Below, piece after piece: positions 41,953-51,116 of a stretch of 64,000 nt of DNA. The stretch comes from Bacteroidales bacterium (GTDB taxonomy: Bacteria > Bacteroidota > Bacteroidia > Bacteroidales > GCA-2748055), in NCBI GenBank assembly GCA_029210585.1, contig JARGFP010000005.1, positions 62,001 through 126,000 of the forward strand. The letters run 5' to 3'. The translations under genes and the position numbers were made by a program. A model generated the notes under the pieces. The model was not told the origin of the DNA. It saw nothing but the letters and a program-made list of their open reading frames with translations, and searched no databases. Position 1 is the first letter of the stretch. Each line of letters starts with the position of its first letter.

Positions 41953-43088
41953 TTAGGTTTTCGTGGTCTGATCATATTGGAGATCCGGATGATACCCAGA
42001 ATCAGCGGCATCAGCGGATCAAACAGCAACGAAGGTAGCAATAAATCCCGTTCGTCCAACCGTCTCATGGTCAATTTAACAATCACCAACCTGACGAATG
42101 AAAGCACGACCCATGCGCCTGTTCCAACCCATATCCACGGTCCCTGCGAGAGCAGTACGATGCAGGTTATGTAGAAGATCATCCTGCTGAAATACTCTCC
42201 TCCCAGCCTGATTTTTGATCCTGGCTTATAGTATTTACCGGTGGACAAATGCCGTTTCTTCTGTTTGAACCACCCGTTCAGTTTTCGGGGCGGAATGGAA
42301 ATGGTCATGCCATCGGGATGTATCTCAACGGCAGTATTGGTTGGGGTGGCAGCTTCGTTCACAAAGAGGTCGTCGTCTCCGGATAATACTTTCAGGTGAC
42401 TGGCAAAACCCTTGTGCCTGTAGAAGAGTTTTTTAACATATCCCATATTGCGGCCCACTCCCATAAACGGTTTGCCTTTGATTGCAAACGAGGTGTACTG
42501 TAGGGCTGTAAACAGGGTTTCATAACGTACCAGGAGGTTGAGGATTCCCCTTCTCCGTGCATATTTCCCAATCCCAAGGACCAGTTCGGTACCGTCGGTG
42601 AAATGTGCCGACATCCTGCTGATCCAGCGTTCTGATGCCGGGTGACAGTCTGCATCGCTGAACAACAGGTGTTCGTTTTTTGCAGCCTTGATCCCGACGG
42701 TAACTGCCAGCTTCTTGCCATGTGTGAATTTCCTGTCGGGCTGAATACTGGTGTACCGCAAATTGGGGTGTTCCATCTTCATATTCATCAGTACCTCATC
42801 GGTATGGTCGGTGGAGCAGTCATTGACCACCACCACTTCGAAGTCGGGATGGTCCTGTTTCAGGAACGCCGGAAGGTGTTTTTCCAGGTTTTCGGCTTCG
42901 TTGCGGGCGCAGATCACAACAGAGACAGGCACAGTGGATGGTTCGTTTTCTTCCCGGGTTTTCAGGGTGACCGTTCGTCTGAATATGAACAGGTAATAGC
43001 AGAGCTGAACAAGCAATGCTGCCGCCATTGCCCCCGCGGTGATCCAGGTGGCAGTATCCGCTGATTCGTAAAGTGTCTCGAAATACAT
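41943..43088 (-). CDS. Membrane-associated glycosyltransferase family 2
   Basis: A 381-residue GT2 enzyme. An N-terminal membrane helix (about 15-35), then the GT-A domain with VSVVICARNEAENLEKHLPAFL, DFEVVVVNDCSTDHT, LLFSDADCHPASERWI (DxD-type metal site), and the acceptor-region block VLSGDDDLFVNEAA plus QKKRHLSTGKYY (QxxRW-like). Two C-terminal membrane helices (about 300-345). This architecture is seen in enzymes that glycosylate polyprenyl-phosphate or lipid acceptors. The donor and acceptor are unknown. Overlaps the sigma factor start by 10 bases. Divergent from tgt across a 118-base gap. Confidence 0.9.
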   Translation of the reverse strand: MYFETLYESADTATWITAGAMAAALLVQLCYYLFIFRRTVTLKTREENEPSTVPVSVVICARNEAENLEKHLPAFLKQDHPDFEVVVVNDCSTDHTDEVLMNMKMEHPNLRYTSIQPDRKFTHGKKLAVTVGIKAAKNEHLLFSDADCHPASERWISRMSAHFTDGTELVLGIGKYARRRGILNLLVRYETLFTALQYTSFAIKGKPFMGVGRNMGYVKKLFYRHKGFASHLKVLSGDDDLFVNEAATPTNTAVEIHPDGMTISIPPRKLNGWFKQKKRHLSTGKYYKPGSKIRLGGEYFSRMIFYITCIVLLSQGPWIWVGTGAWVVLSFVRLVIVKLTMRRLDERDLLLPSLLFDPLMPLILGIIRISNMIRPRKPKWN

Positions 43089-43181
43089 GAAGTGTGCTTA
43101 TGTCGCACAATGTTAGGAAAGATAATTCTATCTGACAACCCGGCAGACAGGTGGGGCCGATCTTTTTATTAACATAATATG

Positions 43182-43189
43182 TATCTTTG
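43182..43189 (+). promoter_or_regulatory. Bacteroidota -7 promoter box for tgt
   Basis: TATCTTTG, exact TAnnTTTG, with an AT-rich tract upstream; the ATG is 17 bases downstream. Confidence 0.5.
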
Positions 43190-43206
43190 CCGACTGAACA
43201 GCGGAA

Positions 43207-44337
43207 ATGCAATTCAACATTCTACATACCGACCCGCAAAGCCAGGCCCGTGCAGGCGAGATCACGACAGACCATTCCGTGATCCAGACACCCATATTCA
43301 TGCCGGTGGGGACGCAGGGAACGGTGAAATCGGTGCACCAGCACGACCTGAAAAATGATATCAATGCACCTGTGATATTAGGCAACACATACCACCTGTA
43401 CCTTCGTCCCGGGCTGGAGGTATTGTCAAAGGCCGGCGGATTGCACAGGTTCATGAACTGGGACCGTTCCATTCTTACAGACAGTGGGGGATACCAGGTG
43501 TTTTCATTGTCGGAAAACAGGAAACTTACCCGGGAAGGAGCACATTTCAGGTCGCATATCGATGGCTCCGCACATGTGTTTACACCTGAAAGCGTGGTGG
43601 ATATCCAGCGTACCATTGGTTCGGACATCATGATGGCGTTCGACGAGTGCACCCCCTGGCCCTGTGAACACAAGTATGCCGGAGATTCCCTGGACCTGAC
43701 GCATCACTGGCTGGACCGTGGATGGAAGTATTTTAATGAGTCCGGGCCATTGTATGGCTATTCCCAGGCGTTTTTCCCCATTGTACAGGGCAGTGTTTTC
43801 AAGGACCTGCGCGAATCTTCCGCTGAAAAGATCGCTGCATTGGGAGCGGAAGGAAATGCCATCGGCGGACTATCGGTTGGAGAACCGGCAGAGGAGATGT
43901 ATGACATGATTGAAGTGGTCAATCGGATCCTCCCGGCAGACCGTCCGCGGTACCTCATGGGGGTGGGAACACCGGTGAATATCCTGGAGGCGATCGAACG
44001 CGGGGTGGATATGTTCGATTGCGTGATGCCGACCCGGAACGGCAGGAACGGCATGCTTTTCACGGCCAGAGGTATTATCAATATCAGGAACCGGAAGTGG
44101 ATGGATGATTTCTCCCCGGTGGATGAGATGGGACTTTCGGTAGTCGACACGCAATATTCGAAGGCATATCTGCGTCATTTAATCATAGCCGGCGAGCTGC
44201 TGGGGGCCCAGATCGCCACAATGCATAACCTGGCATTTTACCTCTGGCTCGTCAGGGAGGCTTTCGTACAAATCAGCAATGGAACATTCAGCCCATGGAA
44301 AGCAAAGATGGTGAAGGATTTAGGTACAAGATTATAA
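43207..44337 (+). CDS. tgt: tRNA-guanine (queuine) transglycosylase, zinc-site cysteines absent
   Basis: Exchanges guanine 34 for preQ1 in GUN-anticodon tRNAs. 376 residues, normal. Catalytic aspartates appear in TDSGGYQVFSL and DCVMPTRNGRNG; PIVQGSVFKDLRE and GGLSVGEP are present. The odd point is the zinc site: bacterial Tgt normally has CxCxxC before YxRAYLxHL, with the fourth ligand His in the TxHNL motif. Here the stretch is MGLSVVDTQYSKAYLRHL, so residues 309, 311 and 314 are Gly, Ser and Asp, while His340 in TMHNL remains. The permease gene starts inside its last 43 bases. Confidence 0.94.
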   Translation: MQFNILHTDPQSQARAGEITTDHSVIQTPIFMPVGTQGTVKSVHQHDLKNDINAPVILGNTYHLYLRPGLEVLSKAGGLHRFMNWDRSILTDSGGYQVFSLSENRKLTREGAHFRSHIDGSAHVFTPESVVDIQRTIGSDIMMAFDECTPWPCEHKYAGDSLDLTHHWLDRGWKYFNESGPLYGYSQAFFPIVQGSVFKDLRESSAEKIAALGAEGNAIGGLSVGEPAEEMYDMIEVVNRILPADRPRYLMGVGTPVNILEAIERGVDMFDCVMPTRNGRNGMLFTARGIINIRNRKWMDDFSPVDEMGLSVVDTQYSKAYLRHLIIAGELLGAQIATMHNLAFYLWLVREAFVQISNGTFSPWKAKMVKDLGTRL

Positions 44338-45428
44338 AGCTGCTCAGGCTTAAGATCATTGATGTATACATCATCAGGAAATTCCTGGGGACCTTTTTCC
44401 TTGCGATTTCCCTGATCCTGGCCATCGCTGTTGTATTTGACATTTCCGAAAAGATTGATGATTTCATAGAGAACGGGGCCACACTGGAAAAGATCGTTTT
44501 TGATTATTACCTCAACTTCATTCCCTATTTTGCTGTGCTGTTCAGTTCCCTGTTTACCTTCATTGCAGTGATCTATTTCACTTCCCGGATGGCATATAAC
44601 ACAGAGATTATCGCTATTTTAAACAGCGGAATGAGCTTCAGGCGGTTGTTGCGGCCCTACCTGATCTCGGCCATCGTTATTGCCGCCATCTCATTTTTCC
44701 TGAATGACCAGGTGATTCCCAAAGCCAACAAGGTGAAACTTGCCTTTGAAGAGGAATATGTGCACCAACGGCCTGTTCGGTTCAATACAAAGAATTTTCA
44801 TCGCCAGATTGAGCCGGGTATCTATGTCTACCTCGAAAATTACAGCACCATTTCGCAGGTGGGGTATAATTTTTCCCTGGAGAAATTTGACGGGAACAAG
44901 CTGGTATCGAAGCTTATTGCGGACCAGATCCGGTGGGATACAGCTATTGACAAATGGTCGCTGCGCAGGTATTATCAGCGCGACATCAACGGACTGAAGG
45001 AGACGATCACATCCGGGCAGAAAAAAGATACAGCCATCAATATCAGTCCGGAGGATTTTTCCAGGCGGATCAATATCGTGGAAACCATGAACCTGAAAGA
45101 CCTGGACGATTTCATCGATCAGCAGAAGATGCAGGGTGAGACCAATGTAAAGGCCTTCCAGATCGAAAGGCACAAACGGATTTCATTCCCGTTTTCCACC
45201 TTCATCCTTACCTTTATCGGGGTGGCTGTTTCGTCCCGGAAAGTGCGGGGCGGGATCGGGTTGCAGATTGCCATCGGGGTGATCATCAGTTTTACCTATA
45301 TCCTGTTTGTTCAGTTTTCCTCGCAGTTTGCCATCGGTGGACTGCTGCCTGTGCAACTTGCCGTCTGGCTGCCCAACTTCCTGTTCGTCTTCGTGGCAAT
45401 ATGGCTATTTAGAATGGCCCCAAAATAG
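44295..45428 (+). CDS. LptF/LptG-family permease
   Basis: A 377-residue YjgP/YjgQ-type protein, the membrane part of the LptB2FG ABC transporter that extracts LPS from the inner membrane. Typical layout: N-terminal helices (IIDVYIIRKFLGTFFLAISL, then FAVLFSSLFTFIAVIYFTSRM), ILNSGMSFRRLLRPYLI, a periplasmic beta-jellyroll (about 140-270) and three C-terminal helices with ERHKRISFPFSTFILTFIGVAVSSRK. LptF versus LptG cannot be separated by eye. The ATG at 44295 lies inside tgt by 43 bases; no later Met precedes the first helix. A pairing with tgt is common in Bacteroidota. Confidence 0.9.
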   Translation: MESKDGEGFRYKIIKLLRLKIIDVYIIRKFLGTFFLAISLILAIAVVFDISEKIDDFIENGATLEKIVFDYYLNFIPYFAVLFSSLFTFIAVIYFTSRMAYNTEIIAILNSGMSFRRLLRPYLISAIVIAAISFFLNDQVIPKANKVKLAFEEEYVHQRPVRFNTKNFHRQIEPGIYVYLENYSTISQVGYNFSLEKFDGNKLVSKLIADQIRWDTAIDKWSLRRYYQRDINGLKETITSGQKKDTAINISPEDFSRRINIVETMNLKDLDDFIDQQKMQGETNVKAFQIERHKRISFPFSTFILTFIGVAVSSRKVRGGIGLQIAIGVIISFTYILFVQFSSQFAIGGLLPVQLAVWLPNFLFVFVAIWLFRMAPK

Positions 45429-45612
45429 GAATATGCCCTGTAATATAATCTGATTTAAAGCACAGTATAACAGCGCGTTATATTGGCTGGCCGGGGAATT
45501 TTGAATATTAAGCTTTCCATGACATGCAAAGTTTTATTAATCTTGTAATTCCATTTTCCAGGAAAGACTGTGAAAGAAATAACGTAAACCTTTAGTAACC
45601 AAATCAAAAGTT

Positions 45613-47157
45613 ATGGCATATACAAAAAAAGTGAGGGAACTGCAGAAGCTTCGCGAAGAAATTCAGCTGGGTGGAGGGGAGAAAGCGATCCAGAAGCAGG
45701 TGGCAATGGGCAAGATGACTGCCCGTGAACGTATTATCCAGATTGTGGATCATGGTACATTCAACGAGTACGACCTGTTCGTTGAGCACGACGCGCGTGA
45801 TTTTGGAATGGACATGAAAAAACTGCATGGTGACGGCGTTGTCACAGGTACCGGAACGATCGGCGGGAAGCCTGTCTGCATCTTTGCCCAGGATTTCACC
45901 GTGGCAGGTGGATCCCTCGGGTCAATGCATGCACGCAAGATCACCAAGATCATGGACCATTCGCTGAAGATGCGGATGCCGTTGATCGGGATCAACGATT
46001 CGGGTGGTGCCAGGATCCAGGAGGGGGTGAATTCCCTTGCAGGATATGGCGAGATCTTTTTCAGGAACACGCTGGCAAGTGGCGTGATCCCGCAGATTTC
46101 GGTAATCCTGGGTCCTTGTGCGGGAGGTGCCGTATATTCACCGGCACTGACAGATTTTGTATTCGTGGTTGATAAAATTTCCAAGATGTTCATCACCGGG
46201 CCGGAAGTGATAAAGACCGTGCTTGGAGAGGATATCAGCATGGAAGAACTGGGTGGTGCCAGGGTGCACAGCGAGATGACCGGGAATGCCCATTTCTTTG
46301 CCGAATCTGAGGCGGAGTGTTTTGAGCAGATCAAAACGCTTCTGAGTTATATACCATGGTCCAATAGTGAAGTGGCTGCCATTAAAGAAGTGGCAACGCC
46401 TAAAAAGGAATTCAATATCAACCGGATCGTTCCGGCAGACAAATCACTGCCCTACGACGTCAGGGATGTGATCCAGGCTGTGAGCGATGATTCCAGTTTC
46501 CTCGAGGTCCAGGAGGCCTGGGCAGCCAATATCGTGATCGGTTTCGGACGCATCGGAGGCCGGACGGTCGGTTTCGTGGCCAATCAGCCCAAGGTACTGG
46601 CCGGGGTGCTGGATGTGGACTCGTCCGATAAATCGGCCCGGTTTATCCGGTATTGCGATGCATTCAATATACCTATCGTAACACTGGTGGACCTGCCCGG
46701 ATATCTTCCCGGGGTTGACCAGGAACATGCCGGGGTTATCCGTCATGGTGCCAAGTTATTATATGCATACAGCGAAGCGACGGTTCCCAAGATCACCGTT
46801 ATCCTGAGGAAGGCATACGGTGGTGGTTACATTGCCATGAATTCCCGGCACCTGCGCGCCGATTTTGTTTTTGCGTGGCCCGATGCTGAAGTGGCAGTAA
46901 TGGGTCCGGAGGGTGCAGCCAATATTATATTCAGGAAGGAGATCGCAGAGGCCAGCGATCCTGATAAGGTAAGAAAGGAGAAGGTGGCAGAATACATTGA
47001 AAAATTTGCCAATCCTTATGTGGCGGCTGCCAAGGGCTTCATCGATTCAGTGATTGAACCAAAGGAGACGCGCAGTGTACTGATGCATGCACTGGAAGTG
47101 AGTGGAAACAAGGAGATCGGAATGCCGAAGAAAAAACACGGGATTCCGCCATTTTAA
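45613..47157 (+). CDS. Acyl-CoA carboxylase carboxyltransferase (propionyl/methylmalonyl-CoA type) beta subunit
   Basis: A 514-residue crotonase-fold carboxyltransferase with two domains. The N-terminal part has GKMTARERI, GGSLGSMHARKI, PLIGINDSGGARIQEGV and GPCAGGAVYSPALTDF. The C-terminal part has GFGRIGGRTVGFVANQP, FIRYCDAFNIPIVTLVDLPGYLPGVDQEH, KAYGGGYIAMNSR and AVMGPEGAANI. This is the PccB/MmdA type. It transfers CO2 between biotin and propionyl-CoA or methylmalonyl-CoA. Followed 11 bases later by the biotin carrier. No biotin carboxylase or OadB-type decarboxylase follows, so carboxylation versus Na+-decarboxylation is undecided. The 184-base gap before it has a TATAAC/GTTATA inverted repeat near 45466-45482. 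Confidence 0.94.
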   Translation: MAYTKKVRELQKLREEIQLGGGEKAIQKQVAMGKMTARERIIQIVDHGTFNEYDLFVEHDARDFGMDMKKLHGDGVVTGTGTIGGKPVCIFAQDFTVAGGSLGSMHARKITKIMDHSLKMRMPLIGINDSGGARIQEGVNSLAGYGEIFFRNTLASGVIPQISVILGPCAGGAVYSPALTDFVFVVDKISKMFITGPEVIKTVLGEDISMEELGGARVHSEMTGNAHFFAESEAECFEQIKTLLSYIPWSNSEVAAIKEVATPKKEFNINRIVPADKSLPYDVRDVIQAVSDDSSFLEVQEAWAANIVIGFGRIGGRTVGFVANQPKVLAGVLDVDSSDKSARFIRYCDAFNIPIVTLVDLPGYLPGVDQEHAGVIRHGAKLLYAYSEATVPKITVILRKAYGGGYIAMNSRHLRADFVFAWPDAEVAVMGPEGAANIIFRKEIAEASDPDKVRKEKVAEYIEKFANPYVAAAKGFIDSVIEPKETRSVLMHALEVSGNKEIGMPKKKHGIPPF

Positions 47158-47168
47158 ACCGAACGGTC

Positions 47169-47531
47169 ATGACAAAGCAAAATACCAAGAACGGAACTGC
47201 TTCGGCAGCTGCCAAAAGGCAGGTGACGGACAGGTTCGTCGTCGAATTCAGGAAATATACCACGGAACTCAGTCAGAAATTCCTCGAGCGTAAGCCCTGG
47301 GTGCCCAGTGATGAGAGCAAGGTACTTTCGTTCATTCCAGGCACCATCACTAAAATCTACGTAAAGGAGGGGGATCATGTTGAGGAAGGTACGCCCCTGA
47401 TGATCCTGGAGGCCATGAAGATGAAGAATACCGTTTATGTGGAGCGACCGGGTACAATACTGAAGATCAATGTCAGCGAAGGGGAGCGGGTACCCAAATC
47501 CAAGGTTATATTCGAATTTGATCTCGATTAG
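47169..47531 (+). CDS. Biotin carboxyl carrier protein
   Basis: A 120-residue carrier. The C-terminal biotinyl/lipoyl domain (about 50-118) has SFIPGTITKIYVKEGDHVEEGTPL and the biotinylation motif EAMKMKN, with the modified lysine as the second K. The N-terminal 45 residues are flexible, Ala/Lys-rich, then FRKYTTELSQKFLERKPW. It likely serves as the mobile biotin arm for the adjacent carboxyltransferase. The usual AxKMKN motif matches carriers of propionyl-CoA or methylmalonyl-CoA enzymes. The gene is 11 bases downstream of the carboxyltransferase. Confidence 0.9.
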   Translation: MTKQNTKNGTASAAAKRQVTDRFVVEFRKYTTELSQKFLERKPWVPSDESKVLSFIPGTITKIYVKEGDHVEEGTPLMILEAMKMKNTVYVERPGTILKINVSEGERVPKSKVIFEFDLD

Positions 47532-47576
47532 ACAGCAGTCAGCAGTGCGTCAGTTCACAGATATCCCTCCTATGTT

Positions 47577-48395
47577 TCAGAGGTATCCCTCCCATATGAT
47601 GTATTTGAATGGGATACTCCCCGGATCCGGCTGGTTGCGGAACAATCCGAAAACAGCAGATCCGCTGCCTGACATGGAGGCATAGAATGCTCCTGCACCA
47701 CGGAGTTCTGATTTCAGCTCACCGATTTCTGGATATTTCCCGGATACTGTTTTTTCAAAATCGTTCGTGACCTTTTTTTGCCAGGTTTCCATGGGCAATT
47801 TCAGGAGTGAATGCAACGGGGGGCGGCCTGCATCAGGCATGGCATCGCGGTAGGCTGTTGCCGTGTCGATATGCAGTTCAGGATACAGTAATACGAGGTA
47901 GTGGCCCGACAACCGTACCGGTGTTTCTTTTAATATTTCGCCGCGACCTTCTGCAAGGGCCGGTTCATTTTTGATGAACAGGCTGCAGTCGCTGCCCAGT
48001 TCTGCTGCCATTTCTTCCAGTTCACGAATGGAGAAAGGCTTACCCGTGAGTGCGTTGAGTCCTTTGAGCACCGCTGCTGCGTTGGAGGATCCGCCACCCA
48101 GTCCGGCACCCGGTGGAATACGTTTATGGAGGTGAACACGTACGGGGGTATGGCTGTGTTCCCCGGAAAAAAGTTCCCAGGCCCTGTAGCACAGGTTCTC
48201 CCTGGTGCTTCCCGGAACAGGTATTCCCGTTTGTGTCATTGTAAAACCTTCTCCTGAACCCGTGGAAGGGTTGATCTCCAGTATGTCGCGGAATGGCAAC
48301 GGGTACATCAGTGTAGCGATTTCATGGAATCCGTCGCTGCGCTTTTTCAGGATCTGTAATCCCAGGTTGATCTTTGCAGGTGAAAAATGGATCAC
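47577..48395 (-). CDS. ispE: 4-diphosphocytidyl-2-C-methyl-D-erythritol kinase
   Basis: GHMP kinase of the MEP isoprenoid pathway. 272 residues. FSPAKINLGLQILKKRSDGFHEIATLMYPL, the ATP loop PPGAGLGGGSSNAAAVLKGLNAL, GSDCSLFI and the C-terminal SMSGSGSAVFGLF are the standard motifs, with the catalytic Asp in LGSDCSLF. An unusual second Pro- and Gly-rich loop follows strand 4 (NPSTGSGEGFT), of no clear meaning. Single gene, convergent with the biotin carrier gene. Confidence 0.95.
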   Translation of the reverse strand: MIHFSPAKINLGLQILKKRSDGFHEIATLMYPLPFRDILEINPSTGSGEGFTMTQTGIPVPGSTRENLCYRAWELFSGEHSHTPVRVHLHKRIPPGAGLGGGSSNAAAVLKGLNALTGKPFSIRELEEMAAELGSDCSLFIKNEPALAEGRGEILKETPVRLSGHYLVLLYPELHIDTATAYRDAMPDAGRPPLHSLLKLPMETWQKKVTNDFEKTVSGKYPEIGELKSELRGAGAFYASMSGSGSAVFGLFRNQPDPGSIPFKYIIWEGYL

Positions 48396-48621
48396 TCGTG
48401 ACAGGGTTGATTTATTTTGTTTCAGCAGCTAAAATTACGCATTCGAAAAAGTATTTCATCGGAATCGCACTATTTTTTTACATCCCGGAAACGTATCAGA
48501 ATTCAGTCAGACACTTTGGTGGCGGTGGGCTATAAATAATATCAACATTTTATCAACTGTATTTTCCGGATTCTGTGTACAAGTTCGGGAGGTTTGGGTT
48601 TCCGGGGCTGACCATCTTTCC

Positions 48622-48629
48622 TACCTTTG
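48622..48629 (+). promoter_or_regulatory. Bacteroidota -7 promoter box for dnaB
   Basis: TACCTTTG, exact consensus, 20 bases before the ATG at 48650. It rules out the upstream GTG start for dnaB. Confidence 0.5.
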
Positions 48630-48649
48630 AATTCCCAAAAACCAAGTTG

Positions 48650-50161
48650 ATGGCAAAAACGCAACATACGACAGGAAAGAACATAAATCAGATCGCCGCG
48701 GACCATGGAAAGATTCCGCCGCAGGCCCTGGACCTGGAAGGAGCGGTCCTTGGAGCGATCATGCTCGAGCGGGATGCGATTCTTTCCGTGATCGACATTT
48801 TAAAGCCGGAGTGTTTCTACCAGGAAGCGCATCAAAAGATCTATACTGCGGCACTGGATCTCTCGATCCGGGAAAAACCCATCGATTTGCTCACCATCAC
48901 GGAGGAATTGCGCAAGAAGGAGCAGCTGGAAGTGGTGGGAGGGGCCACCTATATTTCGCAGCTGACCAGCAGGGTGGGTTCGGCCGCACACCTTGAATAC
49001 CATGCACGCATTGTTGCCCAGAAATACATCCAGCGCGAGCTGATCAGGGTATCCACAGAAATCCAGACGAAGTCGTACGACGAGACCATCGATGTGGATG
49101 ACCTGCTCGATTTTTCGGAACGTGAGCTGCTGAACATTGCTGAAGGCAACATCAAGAAAGAGACTGTTAAGATCAATAAGCTGATCCAGGATGCACTGCA
49201 CCAGATCGAAGAGGCAGGGAAACGTGATGACAGTCTGAGCGGGGTCCCTTCAGGATTCTCGCAGCTCGACCGGCTTACGTCGGGCTGGCAGCGTTCGGAC
49301 CTGGTGATCATCGCTGCACGGCCTTCGATGGGAAAGACTGCCTTTGTTCTTTCCATGGCCAGGAACATGGCGGTGGACCATGAGCGACCCATTGCCTTTT
49401 TCTCCCTTGAAATGTCGTCGTTGCAACTTGTGAACCGGCTGATCGTGGCCGAGACGCAACTTCCTTCGGATAAAATACGGAACGGCAGACTGGAGAATTA
49501 CCAGTGGGAGCAGTTGGAATACAAGATCAAGGACCTGGAGCAGGCGCCAATATATATTGACGATACACCTGCCATATCCATTTTTGAATTTCGCGCCAAG
49601 TGCCGCAGGCTGAAACAAAAGTATGATGTGCAGGCGATCGTGATCGATTACCTGCAGTTGATGACTTCTGGCCAGACAGGAAGTATGGGCAGTCGTGAGC
49701 AGGAGGTGAGTTCCATCAGCCGGTCCCTGAAGAGTATCGCCAAGGAACTGAATGTTCCCATCCTGGCCCTTTCACAGCTCAACAGGAGCGTGGAGATGCG
49801 CTCGGGGAACAAGCGGCCCCAGCTTTCCGACCTACGCGAATCGGGTGCCATTGAGCAGGATGCCGACCTGGTGATTTTTATTCACCGTCCGGAATACTAC
49901 GGATTGGATGTGGACGACGAGGGGAACTCGCTCAAGGGGATTGCCGAGATCATTATGGCAAAGCACAGGAACGGCCCTATTGGTGATGTGCAACTGAAGT
50001 TTGCCCTTGAGTTTGCCAAGTTCTCCGACCTGGAGGATGCCGTGGATGTGTTTGAAGATGAGAACGGAACGCCGACTGCTACGTTCAGGTCACGTATCAA
50101 CAGCGACCTGGAGGATAATTCCGACCTGCTGAACAAGGACAACGGGGAAGTGCCGTTTTAG
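48650..50161 (+). CDS. dnaB: Replicative DNA helicase DnaB
   Basis: Hexameric 5'-to-3' replicative helicase. 503 residues from the ATG at 48650. The N-terminal domain has PPQALDLEGAVLGAIMLERDAI, the linker helix region TYISQLTSRV, and the RecA-like ATPase has Walker A ARPSMGKTAF, the FFSLEMSSLQLVNRL motif, Walker B-type QAIVIDYLQLM, and SQLNRSVEMRSGNKRPQLSDLRESGAIEQDAD plus the arginine-finger KHRNGPIGDVQL. An AP-like acidic tail ends the protein. No intein or linear-plasmid-type divergence is seen. A small hairpin (50165-50184) follows but has no T tract. Confidence 0.97.
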   Translation: MAKTQHTTGKNINQIAADHGKIPPQALDLEGAVLGAIMLERDAILSVIDILKPECFYQEAHQKIYTAALDLSIREKPIDLLTITEELRKKEQLEVVGGATYISQLTSRVGSAAHLEYHARIVAQKYIQRELIRVSTEIQTKSYDETIDVDDLLDFSERELLNIAEGNIKKETVKINKLIQDALHQIEEAGKRDDSLSGVPSGFSQLDRLTSGWQRSDLVIIAARPSMGKTAFVLSMARNMAVDHERPIAFFSLEMSSLQLVNRLIVAETQLPSDKIRNGRLENYQWEQLEYKIKDLEQAPIYIDDTPAISIFEFRAKCRRLKQKYDVQAIVIDYLQLMTSGQTGSMGSREQEVSSISRSLKSIAKELNVPILALSQLNRSVEMRSGNKRPQLSDLRESGAIEQDADLVIFIHRPEYYGLDVDDEGNSLKGIAEIIMAKHRNGPIGDVQLKFALEFAKFSDLEDAVDVFEDENGTPTATFRSRINSDLEDNSDLLNKDNGEVPF

Positions 50162-50259
50162 CGTAGGGAGTGCAAAAGCACCCTGGCACGGAAAAATGCA
50201 TTGTTTGGTTTTCTGTGTGGAAGAAGGCGGGGAATGGAGTTGAGGCTGAAAAGGAATTT

Positions 50260-50952
50260 TCAGAGGATTTTCTGAAGTTCGCTCATGTTGCTGATCGTGT
50301 AAGTGGGACCGGGGTCTGATTTCAGTCCGGCAGGATTGTACCATACCGTATCAATTCCATACTTTTTTGCCCCGATGATATCCACTTCGAAGTCGTCCCC
50401 GATCATCAGGCACTCTTTTTTTCTCCCGTGTACTGCGGAGACAGCCCAGTGAAAGATCTCTGCATTCGGTTTGTTGACGCCCAGTTCCTCTGAAGAGAAT
50501 ATCCTGATAAAATAGCTGTCAAGCCGGCTGTGTGCCATCTTCTGCTGCTGGGTGGAGAGAAAGCCGTTGGTGAGGATATACATCCGGTACTGCCTGTCCT
50601 TCAGGTATTCCAGTGTTTCAATGGTATTGGGTGCCAGGATATTCAACCGGGGCATGCTGTTCATGTAGTGCACGCCTATCTCCATGCACAATGGCTGGTC
50701 ATTGATCCCTTTTTCCCTCAGTGTCAGTGCAAATCTTTTGGTCCGCAAGTCTTCTTTGATGATCACGCCTTTCCTGTAGTCTTCCCAGAGAAGGTCATTG
50801 TGGTGGTTGTACAAACCAAGGAATTCCTCTGCGGATGCGAACGATTGGTCCAGTTGATAGGCATGAAAGATGTCCGTCAGTGCCCTGGTGGAATTGGCAT
50901 CATAATCCCACAGTGTGCGGTCCAGGTCGAAAAACAGATGTTGGTATGTCAC
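50260..50952 (-). CDS. YjjG-type HAD hydrolase (noncanonical pyrimidine nucleotidase)
   Basis: A 230-residue HAD phosphatase. HAD motif I is FFDLDRTLWDYDANS, motif II YILTNGF, the lysine in ELGVNKPNAEIFHWAV and motif IV MIGDDFEVDIIGAKKYGIDTVW. The cap resembles the YjjG family that dephosphorylates noncanonical pyrimidine nucleotides. I start at the GTG at 50952 (VTYQHLFFDLD), supported by the TACATTTG box at 50969-50976; the 33 upstream codons of the open frame lie inside or before that promoter. Substrate specificity is inferred. Confidence 0.87.
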   Translation of the reverse strand: MTYQHLFFDLDRTLWDYDANSTRALTDIFHAYQLDQSFASAEEFLGLYNHHNDLLWEDYRKGVIIKEDLRTKRFALTLREKGINDQPLCMEIGVHYMNSMPRLNILAPNTIETLEYLKDRQYRMYILTNGFLSTQQQKMAHSRLDSYFIRIFSSEELGVNKPNAEIFHWAVSAVHGRKKECLMIGDDFEVDIIGAKKYGIDTVWYNPAGLKSDPGPTYTISNMSELQKIL

Positions 50953-50968
50953 AGGAGAAAGTTTCGGG

Positions 50969-50976
50969 CAAATGTA
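50969..50976 (-). promoter_or_regulatory. Bacteroidota -7 promoter box for the HAD gene
   Basis: TACATTTG on the minus strand, exact TAnnTTTG, 16 bases before the GTG start at 50952. Confidence 0.42.
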
Positions 50977-51116
50977 GGAAAAATAAACGGCCGGCTCAAA
51001 GTTGATGCCGGCCGTGAAATATGTGTGGTGATGGATTTTCTGTACATTCAATGATCGGAAAAACGCTGCTGTGTTACCTGTGTGGCCGGGTCACCCGGTT
51101 TTCAGGTGTGGTTGCT

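Noticed and set aside
50165-50184. Hairpin after dnaB
   Set aside because: Bulged stem and no T tract; too weak to call a terminator.
51085-51099. GCCGGG-TCA-CCCGGT hairpin after the WMTxPL gene
   Set aside because: Short stem with no T tract on the gene's strand, so not called a terminator.
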